A DNA stretch of 64,000 bases from Actinomycetes bacterium (GTDB lineage Bacteria; Actinomycetota; Acidimicrobiia; Acidimicrobiales; Ilumatobacteraceae). Both the position numbers and the translations under genes were made by a program. The DNA lies in contig JAIOPC010000008.1 of the NCBI GenBank assembly GCA_021414085.1, positions 1 to 64,000 on the forward strand. Direction: 5' to 3'. Below the pieces are notes generated by a model that did not search any database, was not told the origin of the DNA, and saw only the letters and a list, made by a program, of their open reading frames with translations. Shown here in pieces: positions 35,906-45,150 of the stretch. Positions within the stretch are counted from its first letter, which is position 1; each line of letters starts with the position of its first letter.

Positions 35906-37360
35906 CTACAGCGCGTTGGGCTTCAGCTCGTAAACGAACTGATAGCCGAACAGTTGCGGACGCAGCTTGATGGCCATGCGATCGGCGGTGGCGAACGGGC
36001 CGAGCCGCTCGGCAGTCGTGCCGTCGGAGGAACCACGGTTGGCAACGTCGACCGGTAAGCCGGTTGCATCGCGACGAACAATGGCCAAGCCGGCCGCCGC
36101 GACGACTCGTTCGAAGCTGCGGCGCGTGAAAAAGCGCACGTGGGTGTTGTCGAGGATTCCGCGCTGGTCGTAGTCGAACATTCCGAACAGAGTGCGCAAC
36201 CGCGGGTACCAATGACCAAAGTTGGGCACGCTGGCGAAGATCGAACCGCCCGCGTTCAGCAATAGCTTCGCTTCCTCCAGTAGCCGACCGGGCTCGCGCA
36301 CGTGTTCCAGTACGTCGGCGCAGACGACCATGTCGTAGCCCTTGCCGACTTCATCGGGGATGCCGTTCTCCAGATTTGCTTCGAAGAAGCGGGTCATTCG
36401 ACTCTCGACGCCCTCCGAGCGAGTGAGGTCGACGCCGGTGACCTCGTGGCCGACCGCTTCGATGCTCTGAGCCAACGAGCCGTCGGCGCAGCCGAGATCG
36501 AGGACACGTCCGGCTGGGCGCGTCGATAGCCACGACAGCAAGCGGCCGTGCGAGGAGTTCGGGTCGAGCTTCAGTTCGTAGGGTCGGCTCGCGAAGGCAA
36601 GCTCGCCGGTACCAAAACCCATTCGGTGCAACCGATACCGGCCCGTCAGCTTGGTGACATCCCACGCGTACTTCATGCCGTTGACGTGGCAGATCTCGTC
36701 GCCGTAGTACGTGGGGATCGGCAGCTCAACAATTCGTGCGCTGCTCTCGAGGAGCTGCACGATGATCTCGGTGTCGAAGTCGAAGCCATCGGAGTTGCGT
36801 TGGAACGGCACGCTCTTCAACCACTCGACCGAGTAGGCGCGGTAGCCGCTGTGCCATTCCGAAAGCGTGGCGCCCGACATCGTGTTCTGCACCGTGCTGA
36901 GAATTCGGTTGCCGACGAACTTGTAACGCGGCATACCGCCCTCAAGCGCTGCGCCGCGTTCCATCATGCGTGAGCCGAAAACTGCATCGGCTTTGCCGTC
37001 GATGATCGGCTGCACGATCTGCGGCAAGAACTCCGGCGCGTACTGACCGTCGCCATGGAGCAACACCACGATGTCGAGCTTCTCGTCGATAGCCCAGCGG
37101 TAACCGGCCTTTTGGTTTCCGCCGTAGCCGAGGTTGATCGGGTGGCGAACGAGCCGCATCGGCAAATCCGTGCCCCGGTTCTGATAACCGAGACCGACGA
37201 GGTAGGTGTTGTCGGGGCTCGCGTCGTCGCAGACCAGCACTTCGTCGACCTGCGCCGCGAAGTCGCGCGGGATGCGGTCGAGCGTTTTGGCCAGATGACT
37301 TTCGGCGTTGTAGGCGACCACCAACACGCCAATTCGGGGCTTCCCCGGCTTGTCCGACAT
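35906..37360 (-). CDS. fusion: GT2 glycosyltransferase + SAM methyltransferase
   Basis: A 484-residue two-domain protein. Residues 1 to about 240 are a GT-A domain of the polyprenyl-phosphate-sugar synthase kind (VLVVAYNAESHLAKTLDRI, VCDDASPDNT, LHGDGQY as the DxD site, SEWHSGYRAYS). Residues about 270-440 are a class I methyltransferase (VLDLGCADGSLAQSIEAVG, VVCADVLEHVREPG). Each domain looks intact. The fusion suggests that the same glycan is glycosylated and methylated, or that the methyltransferase acts on the lipid-linked sugar. ATG 37360 has TAGCAT 7 nt upstream, overlapping the aftD stop codon. Confidence 0.85.
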   Translation of the reverse strand: MSDKPGKPRIGVLVVAYNAESHLAKTLDRIPRDFAAQVDEVLVCDDASPDNTYLVGLGYQNRGTDLPMRLVRHPINLGYGGNQKAGYRWAIDEKLDIVVLLHGDGQYAPEFLPQIVQPIIDGKADAVFGSRMMERGAALEGGMPRYKFVGNRILSTVQNTMSGATLSEWHSGYRAYSVEWLKSVPFQRNSDGFDFDTEIIVQLLESSARIVELPIPTYYGDEICHVNGMKYAWDVTKLTGRYRLHRMGFGTGELAFASRPYELKLDPNSSHGRLLSWLSTRPAGRVLDLGCADGSLAQSIEAVGHEVTGVDLTRSEGVESRMTRFFEANLENGIPDEVGKGYDMVVCADVLEHVREPGRLLEEAKLLLNAGGSIFASVPNFGHWYPRLRTLFGMFDYDQRGILDNTHVRFFTRRSFERVVAAAGLAIVRRDATGLPVDVANRGSSDGTTAERLGPFATADRMAIKLRPQLFGYQFVYELKPNAL

Positions 37361-37367
37361 GGCAGCG

Positions 37368-37373
37368 ATGCTA
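37368..37373 (-). promoter_or_regulatory. -10 box TAGCAT sharing the aftD stop codon
   Basis: On the minus strand TAGCAT ends 7 nt before the ATG at 37360; its TAG is the stop codon of aftD. This implies a leaderless internal promoter at the end of the aftD operon. Confidence 0.5.
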
Positions 37374-40300
37374 CCCGCGGGCTGGGTTGGCGGGCTTTGT
37401 CGAGTGCCCGCTCAGTGCACCGGACGCAATCAGAACAATGGCGAGCACGAACGGCTGGTGAGCATCGGAAACGGCCGAAAGGAATGGACTGCCGGGCAGA
37501 GGCCCAAGTCTGATCGCTTGCAGCAGCACGTAAAGGGTGCTGATCACGGCACCGGCCAAGCCTGCGACGGCGTTCAGTTGCGGGCGCCGCCACCAACCGC
37601 ACGTTGCCAAGGTGACCGCGGCTGCGCCCGCGGCGCCCAACGGGCCCACCAGCAGACCCGCGGCCGCCACCGTGCCGATTGCGCTGGCGAGCGCGGTGCG
37701 AGAGGCAACGCGATCGCTTGGCCACCAAGCGAACGTCGGCGCGATGAATTCCGGATTCGGCGCAAGCGAGGCGTTGCTGTCGGTGCCGCCCGCGAACCGG
37801 CGGCGAGCAATGGGCCAGCCTGCAAGCACGACGCAACCGAGCGCCGCCAGCCCGCTGACCCAGAGGGCAATGTCGACGGGTCGTTGGCCAGCCCACTTGA
37901 GATGCACGTGCACGGTGCCGTCGTGCGGCGCCAGCCACCAGCCATTGAAGCCGCCGTCGACCAGGGTCGTGCCTGCGAGCGAGCCGAGCTCGGGCGAAGT
38001 TGCCGACCAGCCATCGTTGAAACCTTCGCCGAAGATCAACCAGCAACCCTCGGGGCAGGCACCGATAGTGAGGTCGCGTTCGTCGTCTGACGCCGTCACC
38101 GCGACGGAGACTGCAGCGGCCGATGGCGCGCGCTCGATCGCTCGTTCGTTTTGCAACACGACCCGATCAACTGTCAGCCCGGTACCGGCCGTGCTCCGCA
38201 GAATGTGCGACCCAGCCGCGAGATCGATCGCGTTTGGTTCGCAAAGCTCGACTTGCAACGCGGCACCAGTCAGGGCTTCGGCCGTCGAGCCGGTGACGCG
38301 CAATGCGATGGGTTCGTTGTCGATACTCAACAAATCGTTGCGACAGTCTCCATCGATGTTTGCAGGTAATTCCTCGCCAAGCCCGCGTGCGCTCAATTCG
38401 GCGATAGCAACCGGTACGCCGATTGAAGTGCCCAATCGCCGGTCAATGGTTGTTGCGCCGTCGGTGGACAGCACGGTGAGTCGCACGGGACCGCTGCCGA
38501 CGGGAACAGCGACTGCGTTCGAACCTTCGCCAGCAAGATCAGCGACAGCTGTCTGGCCGTCGCGCTCGACGCGCACGCTCGTGATGCGGGCGTGGGCGTC
38601 GTCGGCAAGCTGCGTCAGCTGCAGTGATTCGATGTCGGGCGCTGGTGTTACCTCGATCCACTGCCCAACCGCGTCACCGAACGGCGAGGTCCAGGCGGTC
38701 GTTTCGTCGCCGTCGATCGCCGCCCACGGTCGAGCCGTCAGCACGCCAGCGAGGCTCCCGCTGGCCCGTGCCGTCGGTGCACCCAACAGCTCGGCGAGCA
38801 CGTCGTCACCCGCCCGCGAATCGACACGCACGGTGATACTGGGTGTCAGTGACTCGGGCTGATTGAGGTCGAACTGACGAGAGATGACAGTCTCGGGGTC
38901 GCGGCGATAACGATCTGTTGCCCGCACGCGCTCCCTGGTCATCACCAGCGCGAGAGGTTGATCAGACACACGCGAGAGCGCATCGCTCGGCAGCACGACG
39001 ACTTCTTCGGCAGCGCCGAGCCCGGTATCAATCTCGGCGAACCCCACCGGATCGACGCCAGGCGTCGCGGCGCGAATCACGATCGTGACGTCGGTGGTCG
39101 CACGGCTGAGAGTGACCGTCTGGCTGTTGTCGGCGAGCACAACGCGCTCAGCCCCATCGGCTGTGACGAGGTCGACCTCTGTGATCCGTCGATCGCCGCT
39201 CGGTTGCTGCAGCGTGAACTGCTCGATGGCTACCGGCGTCTGCAGCGAGATTGACTCGCCGACTGGGTTGGCGGCAAGCCCGCCGACGCGCCACGCGGTC
39301 TCCGGATCGCCATCGATGGCCATCGCCGCTCGGTACTCAGGCCAGTAGCCCAGCGGATACCCGTATGACGACGCAGTTGCGCTGACCTGATTCTGCGGCG
39401 ACGACACATACGTGAGGTTCGCAAGGGCGTAGTCCGCAAACACGGGCAGCCGTTGATCTTGGCTGTCGAAGCGACTCACGTCCGGACCCAACGCGCCATC
39501 CTCGGTGAAGCCAGTGCTGTCTTGTGAGCCGCGCCACTGACGCGCGCGATCGCGGTTGCTGTCGGTCACGATCACCAACGCCGCGTCAGCGAGTCGCTCA
39601 TCCAGCTCGTCGCCCAACGATGCCGAGTAGAAGATGACTTCTTGTCCGTTCAGCAGCCCAGCTGCAGCGGCGTCGACGACTCCGTCACCGGATCCGGAGA
39701 GCACCACCGCACTCGTCTTGGTTCGTGTGATGGCGACGGGATCCTCAACATCAACGAGCAGCACTGGTGCGACCTGTTGACCGATGCGCGGATCGGAGAT
39801 AGCGACCTCATCGAGCATCGGAACGGCCGGGTGATTGACGGCGGGTGCGCCGAAGGCGCGTGGCTCGGCGAGCCCGTTCGGTTCAGTGCGGTAGAGAGCA
39901 TCGGTCGTCTCGGGGCGTGGCGTGCGGAAGCGCTCGAAGGCCATGTCGCCAGCGACCCAAATCGTTTCTACGCCGAACAGGCGGGCAACCGCCGCGATGG
40001 AATCCGCATCGACCACTCCGTTCTGAAAGCGATCGTCGAGCGCATAGAGCAGATCCATTGCGGCCGGGCTTCCCAGCGGCTGTAGGTCGCGACTGATGAA
40101 GGGTTGCGACGACATTCCGGGTAATGGCGGATCAACGGTGTATCCCCAACGGAACGCTCCGAACTCGGCGCCCGGAAGTTGCCAAACGCGAGTGTTCGCG
40201 TCGTTGGTGAGCGAGGCGGTTGCCTGCTGCCAGGCGCTCGGCGGTTGTTCGGCGCGCGTCAGGAAGCGATCAACGAGACCGCCGGTCCACAGTGCAGGCA

Positions 40301-41492
40301 GGTTGACGATGGCAAGCAACGCGATGGTCCCGCCAGCGACTCGTTGACGATTGATATGGCCGATCGCTCCGACCGCGGCCGCCGTGCCGAGCGACAACGC
40401 CAGGATCGCCATCGGCAACGCTCGTGTGCTGCTGCGCAACGCCAACGCGAGCGTGCTGCGTGTGTTGTCGGCGACCGCCGAGAAAAGCGGTGCCGGGTGG
40501 CTCAACGGATAGACACCCACGGCCAACACCGTGCCGACCAGCAGCAGGATCGCGGCGAACCGGCGGCCGTTCCACTTGACGAGCGCCAAGCCAACGATGC
40601 CAATGAGAGCTAGCCCGTAGCTCGTCAGCAGCAACGCAAAGTTGGTGTGATACGGGCCGGCCGCGTCGGTGGTCGCTTGCACATGATCGCGGATGTAGTT
40701 CAGCCAGTAACCAAGTCCACGGACCGTTTCAGGCGCGATCGATGTACTACTGACGGCCTCGAGCGTCTCGGTGTAGGCGAGGATGTCGATTCCGTAGCGA
40801 CTCTGCACGCCAAGAAACACGATCCACCACGCCGAAACCAGCAGCGCGAGCGCACCAATACGGGCCGTGGCAATCGCCGCGTTGCGCCACGTGATCTCCT
40901 TGCTGCTCGCGGCATGGAGCAGCCAAATGATCGGTGCTGGAGCGATCAATGCGAGCGCTGTCGCGTTCGTCGAGCCAACCGTCAATACCACCAGCGCTGC
41001 GCAAGCGGGGTACCGCCAGCCGCCGTGGCGCGCCGCGAGCACCGTGCAACCAACCAACCAGCCGAGCCCAGCCCACGGCAGCATCATCACCGACGTGCGC
41101 GAGATGTAGGCGAGCACGTACGGCGAGAGCATGTAAACGAACGCAGCGGTGGGGGCGCTGTGCGACCGGAAACCGAGTTGCCGTGCAAGCCAATGCACAC
41201 CCCAGCCCGCGAAGAACAACAACGATGCGATCCACAGCCGATGCGCGATCCAATCGGGCACGTGCAGTCGATCCATCGCCCAATACCAAGGCCCCGCCGG
41301 CCATAGATACGAGATCTGCTGGTGCGGCACCGTTCCCGCGAATTGGCTGCTGTCCCACGTGTTCGAGGCGCGGTGCAACACGCCGCCAGGATCGAGGTAT
41401 AAGAACAGCTTGGTGTCGGCTGGCATTTTCCCCGGCGACGACAGCATGACCAGCGGATAAACAACGAGCGCTAGCCAACGCGGTCGTGTCAC
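37371..41492 (-). CDS. aftD: AftD-type alpha-(1->3)-arabinofuranosyltransferase
   Basis: A 1373-residue membrane protein, close to mycobacterial AftD (about 1400). The first outer loop has the acidic motif PADTKLFLYLDPGGVLHRA, where GT-C enzymes hold the catalytic Asp. About 11-13 helices to residue ~400 precede a ~800-residue periplasmic part. Several discoidin/carbohydrate-binding-like beta modules repeat an AIDGD-TAW pattern there (AMAIDGDPETAWRVGG, AAIDGDETTAWTSPFG). A few C-terminal helices follow. AftD adds arabinofuranose from decaprenyl-phospho-arabinose to arabinan, the donor the upstream dprE operon should make. The GTG start at 41492 overlaps the PIG-V-like stop (GTGA). Confidence 0.88.
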   Translation of the reverse strand: MTRPRWLALVVYPLVMLSSPGKMPADTKLFLYLDPGGVLHRASNTWDSSQFAGTVPHQQISYLWPAGPWYWAMDRLHVPDWIAHRLWIASLLFFAGWGVHWLARQLGFRSHSAPTAAFVYMLSPYVLAYISRTSVMMLPWAGLGWLVGCTVLAARHGGWRYPACAALVVLTVGSTNATALALIAPAPIIWLLHAASSKEITWRNAAIATARIGALALLVSAWWIVFLGVQSRYGIDILAYTETLEAVSSTSIAPETVRGLGYWLNYIRDHVQATTDAAGPYHTNFALLLTSYGLALIGIVGLALVKWNGRRFAAILLLVGTVLAVGVYPLSHPAPLFSAVADNTRSTLALALRSSTRALPMAILALSLGTAAAVGAIGHINRQRVAGGTIALLAIVNLPALWTGGLVDRFLTRAEQPPSAWQQATASLTNDANTRVWQLPGAEFGAFRWGYTVDPPLPGMSSQPFISRDLQPLGSPAAMDLLYALDDRFQNGVVDADSIAAVARLFGVETIWVAGDMAFERFRTPRPETTDALYRTEPNGLAEPRAFGAPAVNHPAVPMLDEVAISDPRIGQQVAPVLLVDVEDPVAITRTKTSAVVLSGSGDGVVDAAAAGLLNGQEVIFYSASLGDELDERLADAALVIVTDSNRDRARQWRGSQDSTGFTEDGALGPDVSRFDSQDQRLPVFADYALANLTYVSSPQNQVSATASSYGYPLGYWPEYRAAMAIDGDPETAWRVGGLAANPVGESISLQTPVAIEQFTLQQPSGDRRITEVDLVTADGAERVVLADNSQTVTLSRATTDVTIVIRAATPGVDPVGFAEIDTGLGAAEEVVVLPSDALSRVSDQPLALVMTRERVRATDRYRRDPETVISRQFDLNQPESLTPSITVRVDSRAGDDVLAELLGAPTARASGSLAGVLTARPWAAIDGDETTAWTSPFGDAVGQWIEVTPAPDIESLQLTQLADDAHARITSVRVERDGQTAVADLAGEGSNAVAVPVGSGPVRLTVLSTDGATTIDRRLGTSIGVPVAIAELSARGLGEELPANIDGDCRNDLLSIDNEPIALRVTGSTAEALTGAALQVELCEPNAIDLAAGSHILRSTAGTGLTVDRVVLQNERAIERAPSAAAVSVAVTASDDERDLTIGACPEGCWLIFGEGFNDGWSATSPELGSLAGTTLVDGGFNGWWLAPHDGTVHVHLKWAGQRPVDIALWVSGLAALGCVVLAGWPIARRRFAGGTDSNASLAPNPEFIAPTFAWWPSDRVASRTALASAIGTVAAAGLLVGPLGAAGAAAVTLATCGWWRRPQLNAVAGLAGAVISTLYVLLQAIRLGPLPGSPFLSAVSDAHQPFVLAIVLIASGALSGHSTKPANPARG

Positions 41493-42688
41493 GGGATCGC
41501 CCCGCGCACGCCGTACATCGCGGTCAGAATCGCGAGACCGGCACCGCACAGCGTGTAGGTGAACGCCCAACGATCGGCGTCGTCATCGTCGCGCCACTTC
41601 GCGTAAGCAATCAGCAGTGGGAACGCGGTGTACAAGAAGCGCGGTCGTGCGGTCACGGTGCTTGGTAACACCATCAGGGCGACGACTACCGCGCTGTACA
41701 CGGCAGGTGCCCACGACAATCGGGTCTTCCACGCGGCTACTGCCAAGACGATGGCGGTAGCCACCGAGATCGCGGTCAGTGCATCTGACGGCGAAGAAAG
41801 CGGATGTCTGAAGAAGTCGTACGTCGCCGCGACGGCGGAGCCGCCGAAGCTGGCCCCCTCGTTCCAAGCGACCCGTTGCACGCGGAACCAAGCACCGCGC
41901 TCGCCGGTTTGATGCCACAAGAAGAGTTGAAAGCCAATGAAACCCAACGGGGCCAGCAGGGGAGCGATCAGCGAACGCCACTTGTGATCGTCGCGTATGG
42001 CGAAGAACGCAGCCACCGCGCATGCCGCGACCAGACCGACACCATTGGGTCGCGTGGCCGTGCCCAGCGCGGCCACAACGCCCGCAGCCAGCCAACGCTC
42101 GCGCTGCAGGAGCAACAGACAGCCCGCGGCCAAGACAAGCAGCAAAGCCTCGGCGTAGACAAACGACAGCACGAACGCCCCAGGAAACAAGGCCGTTAGC
42201 AGCATGCTGCGTTCGGCAACTCGGGCGCCCCACAGGCGAAAGGCCAACAGGCCAATGAGCGCGACGGCGATCAGCGACAGCGCCAGATTGACCGTCACCC
42301 CCGCGACGGCGTCTCCTCCGGGCAGCACCTTGTCCGCGACGCGAACGATGCTGGGGTACATCGGAAAGAACGCAGCACGGGCCGGCAACTGGTGGTAGGT
42401 CAAGCGGTTGGGGATGTGATGCGGGTAGCCGTAGCGCACAATCCGCAAGTACCACGCGCCGTCCCAGCCGGAGAACACCTTCATCAGCAGCCCGCTGGCA
42501 TTTGCCGGTCGTTCGCCCTTCGCGTCGTTGATCGTGACCACCTGCTGGGCCGCAACAATGGCGGCACCACCGAGGACACAAATGCGCGAGATCACGAACC
42601 CGATGAGGCCCTTGCGCAGGGCCGCCTTGAACGCTGGATCCATCGGTGAACGGTGGAGACGAGTGCGAATTGTGGCTAGCAAGGTCAT
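41489..42688 (-). CDS. PIG-V-like GT-C mannosyltransferase
   Basis: A 399-residue protein with about 9-10 membrane helices. The first outer loop carries FSGWDGAWYLRIVRYGYP, the WD-x-WY pattern of PIG-V/GPI mannosyltransferase II relatives, and FFPMYPSIVR follows as in that family. Bacterial members use polyprenyl-phosphate mannose to mannosylate lipoglycans or proteins. Its position upstream of aftD, with a 4-nt overlap, links it to the same envelope glycan. The start has a good ribosome site (GAGAGGGA, 9 nt upstream) and a candidate -10 box TACGGT at 42714-42719. Confidence 0.82.
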   Translation of the reverse strand: MTLLATIRTRLHRSPMDPAFKAALRKGLIGFVISRICVLGGAAIVAAQQVVTINDAKGERPANASGLLMKVFSGWDGAWYLRIVRYGYPHHIPNRLTYHQLPARAAFFPMYPSIVRVADKVLPGGDAVAGVTVNLALSLIAVALIGLLAFRLWGARVAERSMLLTALFPGAFVLSFVYAEALLLVLAAGCLLLLQRERWLAAGVVAALGTATRPNGVGLVAACAVAAFFAIRDDHKWRSLIAPLLAPLGFIGFQLFLWHQTGERGAWFRVQRVAWNEGASFGGSAVAATYDFFRHPLSSPSDALTAISVATAIVLAVAAWKTRLSWAPAVYSAVVVALMVLPSTVTARPRFLYTAFPLLIAYAKWRDDDDADRWAFTYTLCGAGLAILTAMYGVRGAIP

Positions 42689-42713
42689 GCGCGATCGTCC
42701 CTCTCGGCGGGCA

Positions 42714-42719
42714 ACCGTA
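42714..42719 (-). promoter_or_regulatory. possible -10 box TACGGT for the PIG-V-like/aftD operon
   Basis: On the minus strand TACGGT gives a ~20-nt leader with GAGAGGGA. It lies just after an inverted repeat at the end of the upstream acyltransferase gene. Confidence 0.3.
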
Positions 42720-42723
42720 GCAT

Positions 42724-42757
42724 CGCGGCTGATGCGGGCCCGGGTCAGCCAGCCGCG
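42724..42757. repeat. inverted repeat at the end of the acyltransferase gene
   Basis: A perfect 8-bp inverted repeat CGCGGCTG (42724-42731) / CAGCCGCG (42750-42757) with an 18-bp loop spans the stop codon of the upstream minus-strand gene. No T-run follows, so it is not a typical intrinsic terminator. It may be an mRNA 3' stem or a Rho-assisted end. Confidence 0.4.
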
Positions 42758-45150
42758 GTGATCAGTACCGCGAGCAACTCTGTGCGGATGATCTCAGCAA
42801 GGATGTGCACGTCGGCGTGAATGCCGTCGAGCAGGACGCCCTCGTGCGGATGAGTCGCTTGGCGAGCGTTGATTGCGTCGGCATAGGGGAAGAGTGCGAC
42901 TTCGGTTGAGCCGTCGACTGCCGAGTTGTCGATCCAGCGCTGCACCTGCGCGTTCCAAAGTGCGATGCGTTCGGGCGAAGCGCTTTCCTCGCGCACAAAG
43001 TCGCTGGCCACGAGCTGTGGGCAATCTGCGATCAAGAGTGGAACCTGGCGCTCGGCGAGCAATTCGGTCAGCGTGCGCAGGTACTCGTCGTGCGCCGCGG
43101 TGAACTGTGGGTCGCCAGCGATGTGATCGCCATCATCGCCGGGGTAGCGCTGGTGCAACAACTCAACTCCGCTGACCATGAGGACCACCACATCGGGGCG
43201 AAACGTCGTCAACTGCTCGGCCACTGCCGGGGTTGTCGGAGCACACTCGACGTCCTGCCAAGGTTCGGACGTACTCGAGCGCACGGCTTCGACGGCCACC
43301 ACTGGGCAGCCGTTAGCCCCGATCCACACGACCGCTGCCGTTGGCGCCGCCCGGTGCAGCGCTGACGCGAGTATCACCGACGTCGAGTCGCCGACGACCA
43401 TCACTCGCAGAGCCTGCCCGTCGTCCGCACCAGAGGCTTGCAAGGAGTCGACGACGCTGCCGACGGAGAAGTGGAGCGCGGCGAGCACCGATCTGCTGGC
43501 GGCGAACTTGGTGAGCTCCGATTGCAGCGCCGTGCGCTGGTCGCCGATCCGCAGCAGTTGCACATGCAAGGTGCCTGGAATGCTGTCCCAGAAGCGATTG
43601 AGCGCATCGGCAACGTGCCGCGATCGTGTCGCCAAGCCCAGGTAGTCGGTCGCGTCAGGAAACCCGACCTCCGTGACCTGACGTACGACGCCTTCATCGA
43701 TTGCTCCGAAGGTGACGACAACCTCTGTCACGCCCGCATCGGTTGCCGCCGCGAGCCACGATGCTGCATCGGCGCAGCGCGATGTGTCGACGACCTTGTT
43801 CGTCACCAGTTTCGTTTCTGTCGCCGGAGTCAGCGGACAGTTCTGATCGGTGGCGTCGATGACGCTGACTCCGCGGGCTCGAAGTAGTTGTGGAACACCT
43901 ATGCCCGAACCGACCACAAGAACCGGCGGCACGACGATGGGCGGCGAGGTTGTGTCGGTGGGCTGCTCGTTGAACACAATGTGGCCGTCGTTGCCGGCGG
44001 CGAGGAGTTCTTCGTTGTCAGAGAACGTCGGTGCCGGCAAGGCGACGCATGCGGCGACGATGGTCGCGGCCGCAGCCAGGGAGGCGATGCTGCCGGTGCG
44101 GGGTCGCAAGAAGATTCGTCGCGTGCGAATCGGACGCTCCACGAGCGCGGTGATGACTGCGGCGACCGCCACGGCAGTGACCGCGCGCGTGAGCAATAGC
44201 GGCCACGGCGACAGCCCTGTGCGTTCGCCATCGAGTGCCAAGTAGATGGGCCAGTGCACGAGGTAGAGCGCGTACGACCAGCGCCCGACAGCTACAAGTG
44301 GACGGGTCGCTAGCAGGGTCGTCAACGCTGCGCGCCGCGGGGTGATCACCGCTAGGACCAATGCTGCCGAGACCACCGAGAAGGCTGGCAAGCCCCCGTG
44401 ATACAGCCAACCGTCAGTTACCGCGGTCGTGGCAACAATCGCGCCGAAGACGGCGAGCGCCCCCCAGCTAATGAGAGCGTGCGCCAGGCGGTTGAGGCGA
44501 GGTGCGTACAACGCGAGCAGTACGCCGACCAGCAGTTCGCCCGCACGTGTGTGCGTGCCGTTGTAGACGAGGTTGCGGTCATCCGTCAGCAAGTTCGCGG
44601 CGATTGAAGCGAGCAGCATGAGGCCGGCGACGAAGGCGAGTGTCCGCCGACTACGTCGCAGGCAAAGCAGCGCGATCAATGGCATCACCGCATAGAACTG
44701 CTCTTCGATAGCCAGTGACCAGAAGTGGGCGAGTGGGCTCGGCCGACCGATGAACAAGTCCTGATAGCTGCGCTCGGCGAATGCGAAGCGCCAGTTCGCG
44801 ACATTTCCCAGCGCGGCGAGTGCGTCGCCTGGCAGCGCATCAAGTTGGCTTGCCGACCACACAAGCCAGGCGGCGAGCACTCCCGCGATGGCAAGCCACG
44901 CTGACGGAATCAGACGTCGCCATCGGCGCGCGTAGAACTGCCGAATCGAGATGGTCCCGGACACACGGTGCTCGCGCAGCAGGAGTGTGGTGATCAAGTA
45001 CCCCGACAGCGTGAAGAACAGCGAGACCCCAAGAAACCCACCCGGGGCGACGCCGATATCGGCGTGAAACAGCAGTACAGCGATAACCGCAACAGCACGC
45101 AGCCCATCGATCGCGTCGATATGCCCCCTGCCCGCAGTGCCGCTCGTCAC
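42745..45150 (-). CDS. acyltransferase-3 / SGNH fusion protein, copy A
   Basis: An 801-residue protein. Residues 1 to about 370 are an acyltransferase-3 membrane domain with 10-11 helices (DGLRAVAVIAVLLFH, GGFLGVSLFFTLSGYLIT, RRWRRLIPSAW). It passes acyl groups outward, as in OafA/OatA. About 408-560 is an SGNH-like segment lacking the nucleophile (VVGSGIGV where GDS is expected). About 580-801 is an intact SGNH domain (VVGDSTSV; DGIHAD as the Asp-x-x-His pair), which should transfer the acyl group to a glycan. It is a tandem paralogue of the next gene, starting in its stop by GTGA. Confidence 0.88.
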   Translation of the reverse strand: MTSGTAGRGHIDAIDGLRAVAVIAVLLFHADIGVAPGGFLGVSLFFTLSGYLITTLLLREHRVSGTISIRQFYARRWRRLIPSAWLAIAGVLAAWLVWSASQLDALPGDALAALGNVANWRFAFAERSYQDLFIGRPSPLAHFWSLAIEEQFYAVMPLIALLCLRRSRRTLAFVAGLMLLASIAANLLTDDRNLVYNGTHTRAGELLVGVLLALYAPRLNRLAHALISWGALAVFGAIVATTAVTDGWLYHGGLPAFSVVSAALVLAVITPRRAALTTLLATRPLVAVGRWSYALYLVHWPIYLALDGERTGLSPWPLLLTRAVTAVAVAAVITALVERPIRTRRIFLRPRTGSIASLAAAATIVAACVALPAPTFSDNEELLAAGNDGHIVFNEQPTDTTSPPIVVPPVLVVGSGIGVPQLLRARGVSVIDATDQNCPLTPATETKLVTNKVVDTSRCADAASWLAAATDAGVTEVVVTFGAIDEGVVRQVTEVGFPDATDYLGLATRSRHVADALNRFWDSIPGTLHVQLLRIGDQRTALQSELTKFAASRSVLAALHFSVGSVVDSLQASGADDGQALRVMVVGDSTSVILASALHRAAPTAAVVWIGANGCPVVAVEAVRSSTSEPWQDVECAPTTPAVAEQLTTFRPDVVVLMVSGVELLHQRYPGDDGDHIAGDPQFTAAHDEYLRTLTELLAERQVPLLIADCPQLVASDFVREESASPERIALWNAQVQRWIDNSAVDGSTEVALFPYADAINARQATHPHEGVLLDGIHADVHILAEIIRTELLAVLITAAG

